From Actinomycetes bacterium (GTDB taxonomy: Bacteria > Bacillota_I > Bacilli_A > RF39 > UBA660), in assembly GCA_021152765.1 (NCBI GenBank), contig JAGKUT010000069.1, positions 1 to 5,268 of the forward strand: a stretch of DNA of 5,268 nucleotides. The letters run 5' to 3'. The notes beneath the pieces were generated by a model. That model worked only from the letters and a program-made list of their open reading frames with translations, did no database searches and was not told the DNA's origin. Made by a program: the position numbers and the translations under genes. The number at the start of each line of letters is the position of its first letter. Position 1 is the first letter of the stretch. Below are positions 1 to 5,268 of the stretch, one piece after another.

Positions 1-35
1 ATGATTGATTAGTATATAATTATAATGGTGATAGT

Positions 36-764
36 ATGGGAATTGATTATTATATTAATAATATTAGTGATGATAAATTAATTGGTGGTGGTTTTGAAAA
101 GAAGTGTTATGATTTTGGTGATTTTGTTTTGTTAGAGTCAAGATATTTAAATGGTAATCAAATTGATAATGAAAAGAGTAAGGTTATTAATATTAAAAAT
201 ATATTAGATAGGCTTAATATTAATAGTTATAAAATTTTTGATTATAGGGTTGTATCTGATAAAATTTATGTTTTAGAAAATAAAGTTAAGGGTGGTCCTT
301 TACAGGATACTCGTGTAGGTATTGATTCTAATATTTATATTAATAGATTAAAGGAACTTGATAATTTTGATATTTTGAAGAAGTTTGTTTCTGATTATTT
401 AAGTATTATTGATAGTGGTTTATCTATTGATCCTAGTAATCCTAATAATTTTTTGTTTGATGGTAGTAGTATTCATTTTATTGATTTAGGGTTATTTAAT
501 AATGTTGATAAGAAGTTTGTTTGTTTTTATATAATGCATAATATTATTAATACTTATTGTGATATTAATGATATAGAAGATGTAGATATTATTTCATTTT
601 ATATTAATGATATTTATAGTAAGGTTTGTTCTATTTATGTTGAGTTAGGTTATAATGATAGTATGTATAGTTTTAGCCCTAATGGATTAATAAGTGAATA
701 TATAGATAGAAAAATTAGTAAATTTAGAAAGAATTGTGTTAATGAGAGAATTAAGTCTATTTAG
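36..764 (+). CDS. Small degenerate protein-kinase-like protein
   Basis: Hypothetical protein of 242 residues with the ordered landmarks of a protein-kinase or aminoglycoside-kinase fold. A glycine-rich loop (GGG, 17-19) is followed by a hydrophobic strand (FVLLES, 30-35) and a hinge-like segment (YVLENKVKGG, 78-87). A catalytic-loop equivalent, DPSNPNN (D132, N137), has the D-x4-N spacing of HRDxKxxN. It is followed by FIDLG (148-152), where D150 would be the metal-binding DFG aspartate. The usual His/Arg before the catalytic Asp are Ser-Ile, and no obvious beta-3 lysine is present (R36 is nearest). It is short for a full kinase domain, so it may be a minimal or inactive kinase. No signal peptide or membrane segment is evident. 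The start is supported by GGTGAT at 27-32. It leads a close-packed group with the YlmC and glycosyltransferase genes. Cytosine is extremely rare in it. The fold is inferred from motifs only; the substrate is unknown. Confidence 0.6.
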   Translation: MGIDYYINNISDDKLIGGGFEKKCYDFGDFVLLESRYLNGNQIDNEKSKVINIKNILDRLNINSYKIFDYRVVSDKIYVLENKVKGGPLQDTRVGIDSNIYINRLKELDNFDILKKFVSDYLSIIDSGLSIDPSNPNNFLFDGSSIHFIDLGLFNNVDKKFVCFYIMHNIINTYCDINDIEDVDIISFYINDIYSKVCSIYVELGYNDSMYSFSPNGLISEYIDRKISKFRKNCVNERIKSI

Positions 765-775
765 TTTTCTTTTTT
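745..775 (+). terminator. Possible weak intrinsic terminator after the kinase-like gene
   Basis: AGAGAATTAA (745-754) can pair with TTAGTTTTCT (761-770) over ten positions, two of them G-U, with a six-base loop. The T-run extends to 775. The stem is nearly all A-U and overlaps the stop codon. No convincing -35/-10 pair follows before the next gene, so if it acts at all it probably only attenuates transcription into the YlmC gene. Confidence 0.3.
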
Positions 776-798
776 AATATAATAATATAGGTGATTTT

Positions 799-1026
799 AT
801 GCGTCTTTCTGATTTACAGAGTAAGGATATAGTTAATATGGATGATGGTAAGATGGTTGGTAGTATAATTGATGTTTTAATTAATTCTGATGGAAGTATG
901 AATTCTTTAATTGTTGAAAGAGGAAAGTTTTTTTCTAAATTATCTCGTGGTGAGATTGAGATTAAATGGAGTCAAGTTAAAAAAATAGGTGAGGATGTAA
1001 TACTTGTAAGTATTGATAATTTGTGA
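799..1026 (+). CDS. YlmC/YmxH family PRC-barrel protein
   Basis: This complete 75-residue protein matches the YlmC/YmxH family, small single-domain PRC-barrel proteins common in spore-forming Bacillota. Recognisable features are the opening MRLSDLQSKDIVNM, the turn DGKMVGSI (16-23), a central INSDGSMNSLIVE segment and the closing IKWSQVKKIGEDVILV. This is the same layout as Bacillus subtilis YlmC, whose end also reads KIGEDVILV. The family is linked to sporulation by its phylogenetic distribution, but its molecular role is not established, so presence here does not prove sporulation. GGTGAT at 790-795, three bases before the ATG, supports the start. The gene lies 34 bases after the kinase-like gene and 22 bases before the glycosyltransferase start, which suggests co-transcription. 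It ends with TGA, showing that TGA is a stop codon in this organism. Confidence 0.88.
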   Translation: MRLSDLQSKDIVNMDDGKMVGSIIDVLINSDGSMNSLIVERGKFFSKLSRGEIEIKWSQVKKIGEDVILVSIDNL

Positions 1027-1038
1027 TATTATTTAATT

Positions 1039-1044
1039 GGTGAT
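1039..1044 (+). promoter_or_regulatory. Ribosome-binding site that decides the glycosyltransferase start
   Basis: GGTGAT complements the AUCACC stretch of the 16S 3' end and ends four bases before the ATG at 1049. The same hexamer lies three bases before the two preceding genes. The in-frame TTG at 1037, GTG at 1040 and ATG at 1043 overlap this site and cannot use it, so translation should begin at 1049. Confidence 0.75.
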
Positions 1045-1048
1045 GTTT

Positions 1049-2053
1049 ATGAGTAAAATAAGTATTAATATGTTATCAAGTGCGGATAAGGTTGCTGGTC
1101 AAGGGGTTGGTAGTGCATATCTTGAACAGGTTAGTTTAGTTCGTGATGGCGCTTCTGATTTATTTGATATTTATATAAATAGTCATAAGAAGTGTGATAT
1201 TGTTCATGTTCATACTGTTGATTTGTGGAATTATTTTAAAATGAGAAAAGGTGTTAGTGTTTGTTATGTTCACTTTTTACCTGATACTTTGGATGGTAGT
1301 ATTAAACTTCCTAAGTTTGCGTTTAATGTTTTTAAGAAGTATGTAACTAAGTTTTATAATAAGGCTGATCATTTAGTTGTTGTTAATCCTATTTTTATTG
1401 ATGATTTGGTTAAGTTTGGTATTGATAGAAAGAAGATTACTTATATTCCTAATTATGTTTCTCGTGATAAATTTTATAAGAAGGATGCTTCAGATATTCG
1501 TAAAAAATACAATATAAGTGATGATGCTTTTGTAGTTTTAGGTGTTGGTCAAGTTCAAACACGAAAGGGTGTTGTTGATTTTATAGATGTTGCGAATAAG
1601 ATGCCTGATACAACTTTTGTTTGGTGTGGTGGATTTAGTTTTGGTAGAATAACTGATGGTTATGAGGAGTTAAAGAATATTTATGAGAATCCTCCTAAGA
1701 ATGTTATATTTACAGGTATTGTTCCTAGAGAAGAAATGAATGATATGTATAATATGGCTGATGTGCTATTTATGCCAAGTTATAATGAGTTATTTCCTAT
1801 GTCTATATTAGAGGCAATTAATTCTAGTAAACCATTATTATTGAGGGATTTAGATTTATATCGTGATATTCTTTTTGAGAAGTATTTAAAGGGTAATAAT
1901 AATGATGAGTTTGTTTCTAAGTTAAATGATTTAAAGAATGATAAGAAGATTTATAGTAAGTATTCTAAATTATCTAATGAGATAAGTGAATTTTATAGTA
2001 AGGAACATGTTTTAGAAATATGGAAAGAGTTTTATCAAAGTATTGTTAAATAA
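1049..2053 (+). CDS. GT4 glycosyltransferase, probably diglycosyl-diacylglycerol synthase type
   Basis: This 334-residue GT-B fold retaining glycosyltransferase is of family GT4. The N-terminal half carries SSADKVAGQGVGSAYLEQV (10-28), HVHT (53-56) and VHFLPDTLDGSIKLPK (74-89). As I recall them, these match the group that adds the second sugar to monoglycosyl-diacylglycerol (pneumococcal CpoA, Listeria LafB, enterococcal BgsA, Acholeplasma alDGS). The C-terminal half has the nucleotide-sugar site: GVGQVQTRKGV (165-175, with R172/K173 for phosphate contact) and the GT4 E-x7-E motif (E247 and E255 in NELFPMSILEA). Expected role: UDP-sugar-dependent glycolipid synthesis at the inner membrane face, giving membrane lipid and possibly a lipoteichoic acid anchor. 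There is no transmembrane segment, as expected for a peripheral enzyme. Length fits the family. A start at 1037 would add four residues but overlaps the ribosome-binding site. It is the last gene of the unit, before a terminator. GT4 assignment is firm; the acceptor and sugar are inferred. Confidence 0.85.
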   Translation: MSKISINMLSSADKVAGQGVGSAYLEQVSLVRDGASDLFDIYINSHKKCDIVHVHTVDLWNYFKMRKGVSVCYVHFLPDTLDGSIKLPKFAFNVFKKYVTKFYNKADHLVVVNPIFIDDLVKFGIDRKKITYIPNYVSRDKFYKKDASDIRKKYNISDDAFVVLGVGQVQTRKGVVDFIDVANKMPDTTFVWCGGFSFGRITDGYEELKNIYENPPKNVIFTGIVPREEMNDMYNMADVLFMPSYNELFPMSILEAINSSKPLLLRDLDLYRDILFEKYLKGNNNDEFVSKLNDLKNDKKIYSKYSKLSNEISEFYSKEHVLEIWKEFYQSIVK

Positions 2054-2077
2054 CATATTTACTAAATATGTTTTTTT
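2052..2077 (+). terminator. Intrinsic terminator after the glycosyltransferase gene
   Basis: AACATATTT (2052-2060) pairs perfectly with AAATATGTT (2064-2072) around a three-base loop, and seven T residues follow at 2071-2077. The hairpin begins inside the TAA stop codon. This is the clearest terminator in the window and closes the first transcription unit. Confidence 0.8.
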
Positions 2078-2128
2078 CTTTATAATTTCTTAATTAGTTT
2101 GATAATAAAGATATTTTTTAGTTTTTTC

Positions 2129-2143
2129 TAGAATACTATTCTA
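2129..2143 (+). repeat. 15-bp palindrome next to the topA promoter
   Basis: TAGAATACTATTCTA is a perfect inverted repeat with seven-base arms and one central base. It abuts the topA -35 box at 2144. Position and 7-1-7 geometry would suit a dimeric regulator, but it does not closely match a box I know. In DNA this AT-rich such palindromes also occur by chance, so an operator role is only a suggestion. Confidence 0.35.
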
Positions 2144-2172
2144 TTGACAATTATAAAATTATAGTGTATAAA
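2144..2172 (+). promoter_or_regulatory. Predicted sigma-A promoter of topA
   Basis: TTGACA (2144-2149) is a perfect -35 box. TATAAA (2167-2172) is a five-of-six -10 box, and the spacer is the optimal 17 bases. Transcription would begin near 2179, giving a leader of about 20 bases that holds AGGAGG at 2187-2192. This makes topA an independent unit after the upstream terminator. Confidence 0.78.
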
Positions 2173-2197
2173 TTTAAATGATGTACAGGAGGCATTT

Positions 2198-4234
2198 ATG
2201 GCAAAGAATTTAGTTATAGTGGAATCACCTAGTAAGTCTAAAACAATTGAAAAATATTTAGGTAAGGATTATAAAGTTTTATCCAGTAAGGGTCATATTA
2301 GGGATTTATCTACTAAGGGTAAATTTGGACTTGGTGTTGATATTGAAAACAATTTTAAGCCTGATTATGTAACTATTAAGGGTAAGAAAAAGGATGTTGA
2401 TTCTTTAAAGAAGGAAGTTAAGGCTTCTCAACATGTCTTTTTAGCAACCGACCCTGATCGTGAGGGAGAGGCAATTAGTTGGCATTTATATGATGCGTTA
2501 GGTTTAAATGATAAGGTTTATGATCGTGTTGTTTTTAATGAGATTACTAAACCAGCAATAATAGAAGCATTTAAGCATCCTAGAAAGATTGATCAAGATT
2601 TGGTTAATAGTCAAGAAACTCGTAGAATTTTAGATAGAATTATTGGTTTTAGATTAAGTAATTTAATTCGTTCTAAGACTAATGGTAGTAGTGCGGGTAG
2701 AGTTCAAAGTGTTGCTTTGAAATTAATTGTTGAAAAGGAAAGAGAGATTCAGGCTTTTGTTCCAGAGGAATATTGGAGTATTAAGGCTATTTTTTCTGAG
2801 TTTTCAGCTGAACTAGATACTTTCAATCATGAAGAATTAAAGATTAATAATAAGGATGAAGCTGATAAAGTATTAGGTAATTTAGGTAATGAATTTGTTG
2901 TTGAGTCTGTTGATACAAAAGATAAAGCAAAAAATAGTAAGTTTCCTTTTATTACTAGTACTCTTCAACAAGAAGCATCAACTAAGTTAGGTTTTAACGC
3001 CAAAAAGACTATGAGTTTGGCTCAAAAGTTATATGAAGGTATTGCTTTAGAGGATGAGACTGTCGGTCTTATTAGTTATATGCGTACTGATTCTGTTAGA
3101 TTTTCTGATGAGTTTATAAAAGCTACTTATAAATATATAGAAGATGAGTATGGTCATGATTATGTCGGTTTTGTTAAGAAGAGTAAGAAGGTTGAAAATG
3201 TTCAAGATGCGCATGAAGCAATTAGACCTACAAGTATTTATAGGACACCACTTTCTGTTAAGAAATTTTTAAGTAATGATGAATATAAGTTATATAAATT
3301 AATTTATTCTAGAGCTTTAGCTAGTTTAATGGCTCCTGCTAAAACTTTGAATACTTGTGTTATTCTTGATAATAATAATTATCAGTTTAAGGTTAATGGT
3401 CAAATTATTACTTTTGATGGTTATTTAAAGGTATATGGTGAATATGAAGATACTAAGGATCAAGTATTACCTGTATTTAATGTAAATGATAAGTTAGAAA
3501 GTAATGATATTGAATCAACTCAACATTTTACTCAACCACCTAGTCGTTATACTGAAGCTAAGTTAATTAAGGATCTAGAGGAATTAGGTATTGGTAGACC
3601 AAGTACTTATGCGACTATTATTGATACTATTAAGAAACGTGGTTATGTAGATATTGTTGAGAAAAAATTTGTTCCAACTGATATTGGTTTTGAAATAACT
3701 GATAAATTGCAGATGGGATTTAGTAATATTATAAATGTTGAATATACTGCAAATATGGAAGATGAACTTGATAAGATTGCGGAAGGTAATCAAGTATGGT
3801 ATGAAACATTGGACAGATTTTATAAGGATTTTGAACCATCTTTAAAGAAGGCTTTTGATTTACTTCCTAAGAAAGAGGTTAAAGAAAATGGTGAGGTATG
3901 TCCTGAGTGTGGATCTCCTTTGGTTATTAGAAAAGGTAGATATGGTGAGTTTACTGCTTGTAGTGGATATCCTAATTGTAAGTATGTTAAAACTGAACCT
4001 AGAGTAGAGGAAGAGATTATTGATTGCCCTAATTGTGGTGGAAAGATTGTTGAAAAACGTAGTAAACGTGGTAAGGTCTTTTATGGATGTAATAATTATC
4101 CTACTTGTAAGACTGCATATTGGGATAAACCAATTGGTAAGGAATGCCCTGAATGTAAGAGTATGTTAACAGTTAAGGGTAAAAAAATTAAATGTTCTGC
4201 TTGTGATTATAGTGAAGAACTAGAAGATGAATAA
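2198..4234 (+). CDS. topA: DNA topoisomerase I (type IA)
   Basis: Complete 678-residue enzyme that relaxes negatively supercoiled DNA by cutting one strand through a 5'-phosphotyrosine link. The N-terminal TOPRIM domain has IVESPSKSKTIEKYL (E9) and the metal-binding DPDREGE (85-91: D85, D87, E89). NSQETRRILDRIIGFRLS (137-154) and the SAGRVQSVALKLIVEKE stretch (165-181) are family signatures. The catalytic tyrosine is Y294 in GLISYMRTDSVR. QPPSRYTEAKLIKDLEELGI (446-465) and GRPSTYATII (466-475) follow. The C-terminus carries three four-cysteine zinc fingers: C568/C571/C588/C594, C610/C613/C631/C637, and a shorter C650/C653/C666/C669. Length is typical of Bacillota TopA. The start is set by AGGAGG at 2187-2192, five bases before the ATG, and by the standard MAKNLVIVESPSKS opening. 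No key residue is missing. It is a housekeeping enzyme transcribed alone from its own promoter and closed by its own terminator. Confidence 0.98.
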   Translation: MAKNLVIVESPSKSKTIEKYLGKDYKVLSSKGHIRDLSTKGKFGLGVDIENNFKPDYVTIKGKKKDVDSLKKEVKASQHVFLATDPDREGEAISWHLYDALGLNDKVYDRVVFNEITKPAIIEAFKHPRKIDQDLVNSQETRRILDRIIGFRLSNLIRSKTNGSSAGRVQSVALKLIVEKEREIQAFVPEEYWSIKAIFSEFSAELDTFNHEELKINNKDEADKVLGNLGNEFVVESVDTKDKAKNSKFPFITSTLQQEASTKLGFNAKKTMSLAQKLYEGIALEDETVGLISYMRTDSVRFSDEFIKATYKYIEDEYGHDYVGFVKKSKKVENVQDAHEAIRPTSIYRTPLSVKKFLSNDEYKLYKLIYSRALASLMAPAKTLNTCVILDNNNYQFKVNGQIITFDGYLKVYGEYEDTKDQVLPVFNVNDKLESNDIESTQHFTQPPSRYTEAKLIKDLEELGIGRPSTYATIIDTIKKRGYVDIVEKKFVPTDIGFEITDKLQMGFSNIINVEYTANMEDELDKIAEGNQVWYETLDRFYKDFEPSLKKAFDLLPKKEVKENGEVCPECGSPLVIRKGRYGEFTACSGYPNCKYVKTEPRVEEEIIDCPNCGGKIVEKRSKRGKVFYGCNNYPTCKTAYWDKPIGKECPECKSMLTVKGKKIKCSACDYSEELEDE

Positions 4235-4249
4235 TTTTCTAGTTTTTTT
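4218..4249 (+). terminator. Intrinsic terminator of topA overlapping its stop codon
   Basis: AACTAGAA (4218-4225) pairs with TTCTAGTT (4237-4244), and the stem could extend by further A-U/G-U pairs. The loop contains the TAA stop (4232-4234). The T-run spans 4243-4249, and its last two T residues are the first two bases of the next promoter's TTGACA. The stem is AU-rich, so some read-through is plausible. Confidence 0.65.
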
Positions 4250-4275
4250 GACATTTTTTAATAATCTGTTATAAT
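4248..4275 (+). promoter_or_regulatory. Strong extended -10 promoter of the HA-repeat gene
   Basis: TTGACA (4248-4253) and TATAAT (4270-4275) are both perfect consensus boxes with a 16-base spacer. A TG at 4267-4268 gives the extended -10 form TGnTATAAT. Transcription should start near 4282, leaving a leader of about 37 bases that holds a full AAGGAGGTG ribosome-binding site at 4306-4314. The sequence predicts high constitutive expression unless a repressor acts here. Confidence 0.82.
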
Positions 4276-4318
4276 AGTTTGTTGATATTTTTAAATTTAG
4301 TTAAAAAGGAGGTGTATT

Positions 4319-5268
4319 ATGAATAAATGGATTATGGATGAAAAAGAACTTAAATGGTGGAAAATGTATGGACTTTTAAATGAATATTATAAACAATATG
4401 GTAATTTTAAAATTCGCGCTACATTTAAGACTAGTGATGGTATTACAGAGGATCCGAATGGTGTTAATTTAGGTATGTGGTTAGCAAAACAGAAGGAAAG
4501 ATATAATCCTGAAAGCGAGCATGGTCAATTATTATCGAGTATAGGTGTTCCTCTTGGTAAAATAAAGGTAAGTAAAAAAAGAGTACCTTGGGAAGAAATG
4601 TTTAAATTAGCCAAGAAGTATTTTGATGAATATCATTCGAAGGTTAAGTATTCTTTTAAGACAAATGATGGAATAACTTATGATGAAAATGGTTTAAGAT
4701 TGGGTGAGTGGTTTTATAGACAAGAAAAAAAGTGTGATCCTGATAGTGAATATGGTAAATTGTTATCAAGTATAGGCGCAGAGTTTAGAAGTAGTAGTAT
4801 TGCAGATAAGGATGTTGAATGGACGAAGATGTATTTAGTTGCTGCTAAATATTATCAAGATAATGGTAATTTGAATGTTTCAAAAACTTTTAAAACAGAG
4901 GATGGAATTGAATTAGGTAAATGGTTGGATAATCAAAGAGATTATTATAGGATAAATAGGTTATCTGAGGAGAAAATTTTTCTTTTAAATTCTATTGGTA
5001 TGATATGGGAGAAAAGGAAAAATAATTTTGCTGTTGTGGTAATGTGTGAAAAAAATAATATTGATATTGTAAAAAATCATGATAGTTTAAAGAATAAGTC
5101 AATTATAGAAATTAGAGTTAAGTTGGCTTATTTAAAAGACAGGGGTATTAGTTTTGTTGGTATAGATGGAATAGTGCATGAAATATTTTCTATGTCTAGT
5201 ATGAATATGAAGTTAAAGTATAATGTCAGTTTAGAAGATTTAATTAATATGTATAATAAGGAGAAGAG
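4319..5268 (+). CDS. Tandem helicase-associated (HA) domain protein without a helicase, 3' partial
   Basis: The reading frame opens at ATG 4319, six bases after GGAGG (4308-4312), and stays open for 316 codons to the window edge, so the C-terminus is missing. It contains three helicase-associated-type repeats (Pfam HA domain family, helical, found at the C-terminus of some bacterial DEAD/DEAH-type helicases). Each has a starting Trp (W14, W91, W168), an FKTxDGI segment, LGxW (51-54, 128-131, 199-202) and SIG (74-76, 151-153, 225-227). The third is the most canonical, with LGKWLDNQRDYYR and a final SIGMIW. Repeats 1 and 2 share a six-residue insert before LGxW and an SExGxLLSSIG tail, indicating internal duplication. 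Residues 235-316 form a different, non-repeat segment with a VGIDGIVHEIFSMSSMNMK stretch (280-298). No Walker A, DEAD/DEAH or nuclease motif is visible. Nucleic-acid binding is inferred from the family; the function is unknown. It has its own promoter and may not be functionally tied to topA. Confidence 0.8.
   Translation, partial: MNKWIMDEKELKWWKMYGLLNEYYKQYGNFKIRATFKTSDGITEDPNGVNLGMWLAKQKERYNPESEHGQLLSSIGVPLGKIKVSKKRVPWEEMFKLAKKYFDEYHSKVKYSFKTNDGITYDENGLRLGEWFYRQEKKCDPDSEYGKLLSSIGAEFRSSSIADKDVEWTKMYLVAAKYYQDNGNLNVSKTFKTEDGIELGKWLDNQRDYYRINRLSEEKIFLLNSIGMIWEKRKNNFAVVVMCEKNNIDIVKNHDSLKNKSIIEIRVKLAYLKDRGISFVGIDGIVHEIFSMSSMNMKLKYNVSLEDLINMYNKEK

Noticed and set aside
1..12. ATG-ATT-GAT-TAG as the tail of an upstream gene
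   Set aside because: All three frames stop within the first 12 bases, so no upstream coding frame can be supported from this window.
15..26. Two TATAAT hexamers just before the first gene as its promoter
   Set aside because: Any -35 box would fall outside or at the window edge, and such hexamers are expected by chance in this composition.
778..783. TATAAT before the YlmC gene as a promoter
   Set aside because: There is no acceptable -35 box at 16-18 bases upstream (755-760 reads GTCTAT), and transcription would start right at the ribosome-binding site.
1037..1048. Earlier in-frame starts for the glycosyltransferase (TTG 1037, GTG 1040, ATG 1043)
   Set aside because: They overlap the GGTGAT ribosome-binding site, and family members begin near the SKISINMLSSAD segment.
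2058..2086. TTTACT with TATAAT at 17-base spacing as a second topA promoter
   Set aside because: It lies in the terminator hairpin and T-run, the -35 is only four of six, and a much better promoter sits at 2144-2172.
2078..2128. Riboswitch or small RNA in the gap before topA
   Set aside because: It lies upstream of the topA promoter and is mostly A/T runs with no conserved riboswitch core or stable GC-containing structure.
3584..3793. 69-codon open frame on the minus strand
   Set aside because: It lies wholly inside the conserved central part of topA, has no ribosome-binding site, and its Asn/Ile/Thr-rich translation is what antisense AT-rich DNA gives.

Overview
The window comes from a very AT-rich Bacillota-type genome and reads entirely left to right. 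All five genes lie on the + strand. Shine-Dalgarno sites match the AAAGGAGGTGAT complement of the 16S 3' end, and promoters are of the TTGACA/TATAAT (sigma-A) kind. A YlmC/YmxH protein and a glycolipid-type glycosyltransferase add to this picture. TGA serves as a stop (end of the YlmC gene) and Trp is encoded by TGG, so the genetic code is standard and not the mycoplasma code. An uncultured gut Bacilli/RF39-like or Clostridia-like lineage is my best guess, but the sequence does not settle it.

Region 1 (1-2077) looks like one transcription unit of three closely spaced genes. The first (36-764) encodes a small, degenerate protein-kinase-like protein. The second (799-1026) encodes a 75-residue YlmC/YmxH PRC-barrel protein. 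The third (1049-2053) encodes a GT4 glycosyltransferase that resembles the second-sugar glycolipid synthases (CpoA/LafB/BgsA/alDGS type). All three are preceded by GGTGAT ribosome-binding sites. The unit ends in a clear intrinsic terminator just after the glycosyltransferase.

Region 2 (2129-4249) is a monocistronic topA unit: a promoter with a 15-bp palindrome just upstream, a strong ribosome-binding site, and a complete 678-residue DNA topoisomerase I with three C-terminal zinc fingers. A terminator hairpin includes its stop codon.

Region 3 (4248-5268) begins with a near-perfect extended -10 promoter whose -35 box shares bases with the topA terminator T-run. It drives a gene that runs off the window. 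That gene encodes tandem helicase-associated (HA) domains without any helicase in front, followed by a separate C-terminal segment. It is the least understood gene here and, with the kinase-like protein, the best candidate for something undescribed. I see no CRISPR, tRNA, rRNA, insertion sequence or complete defence system.
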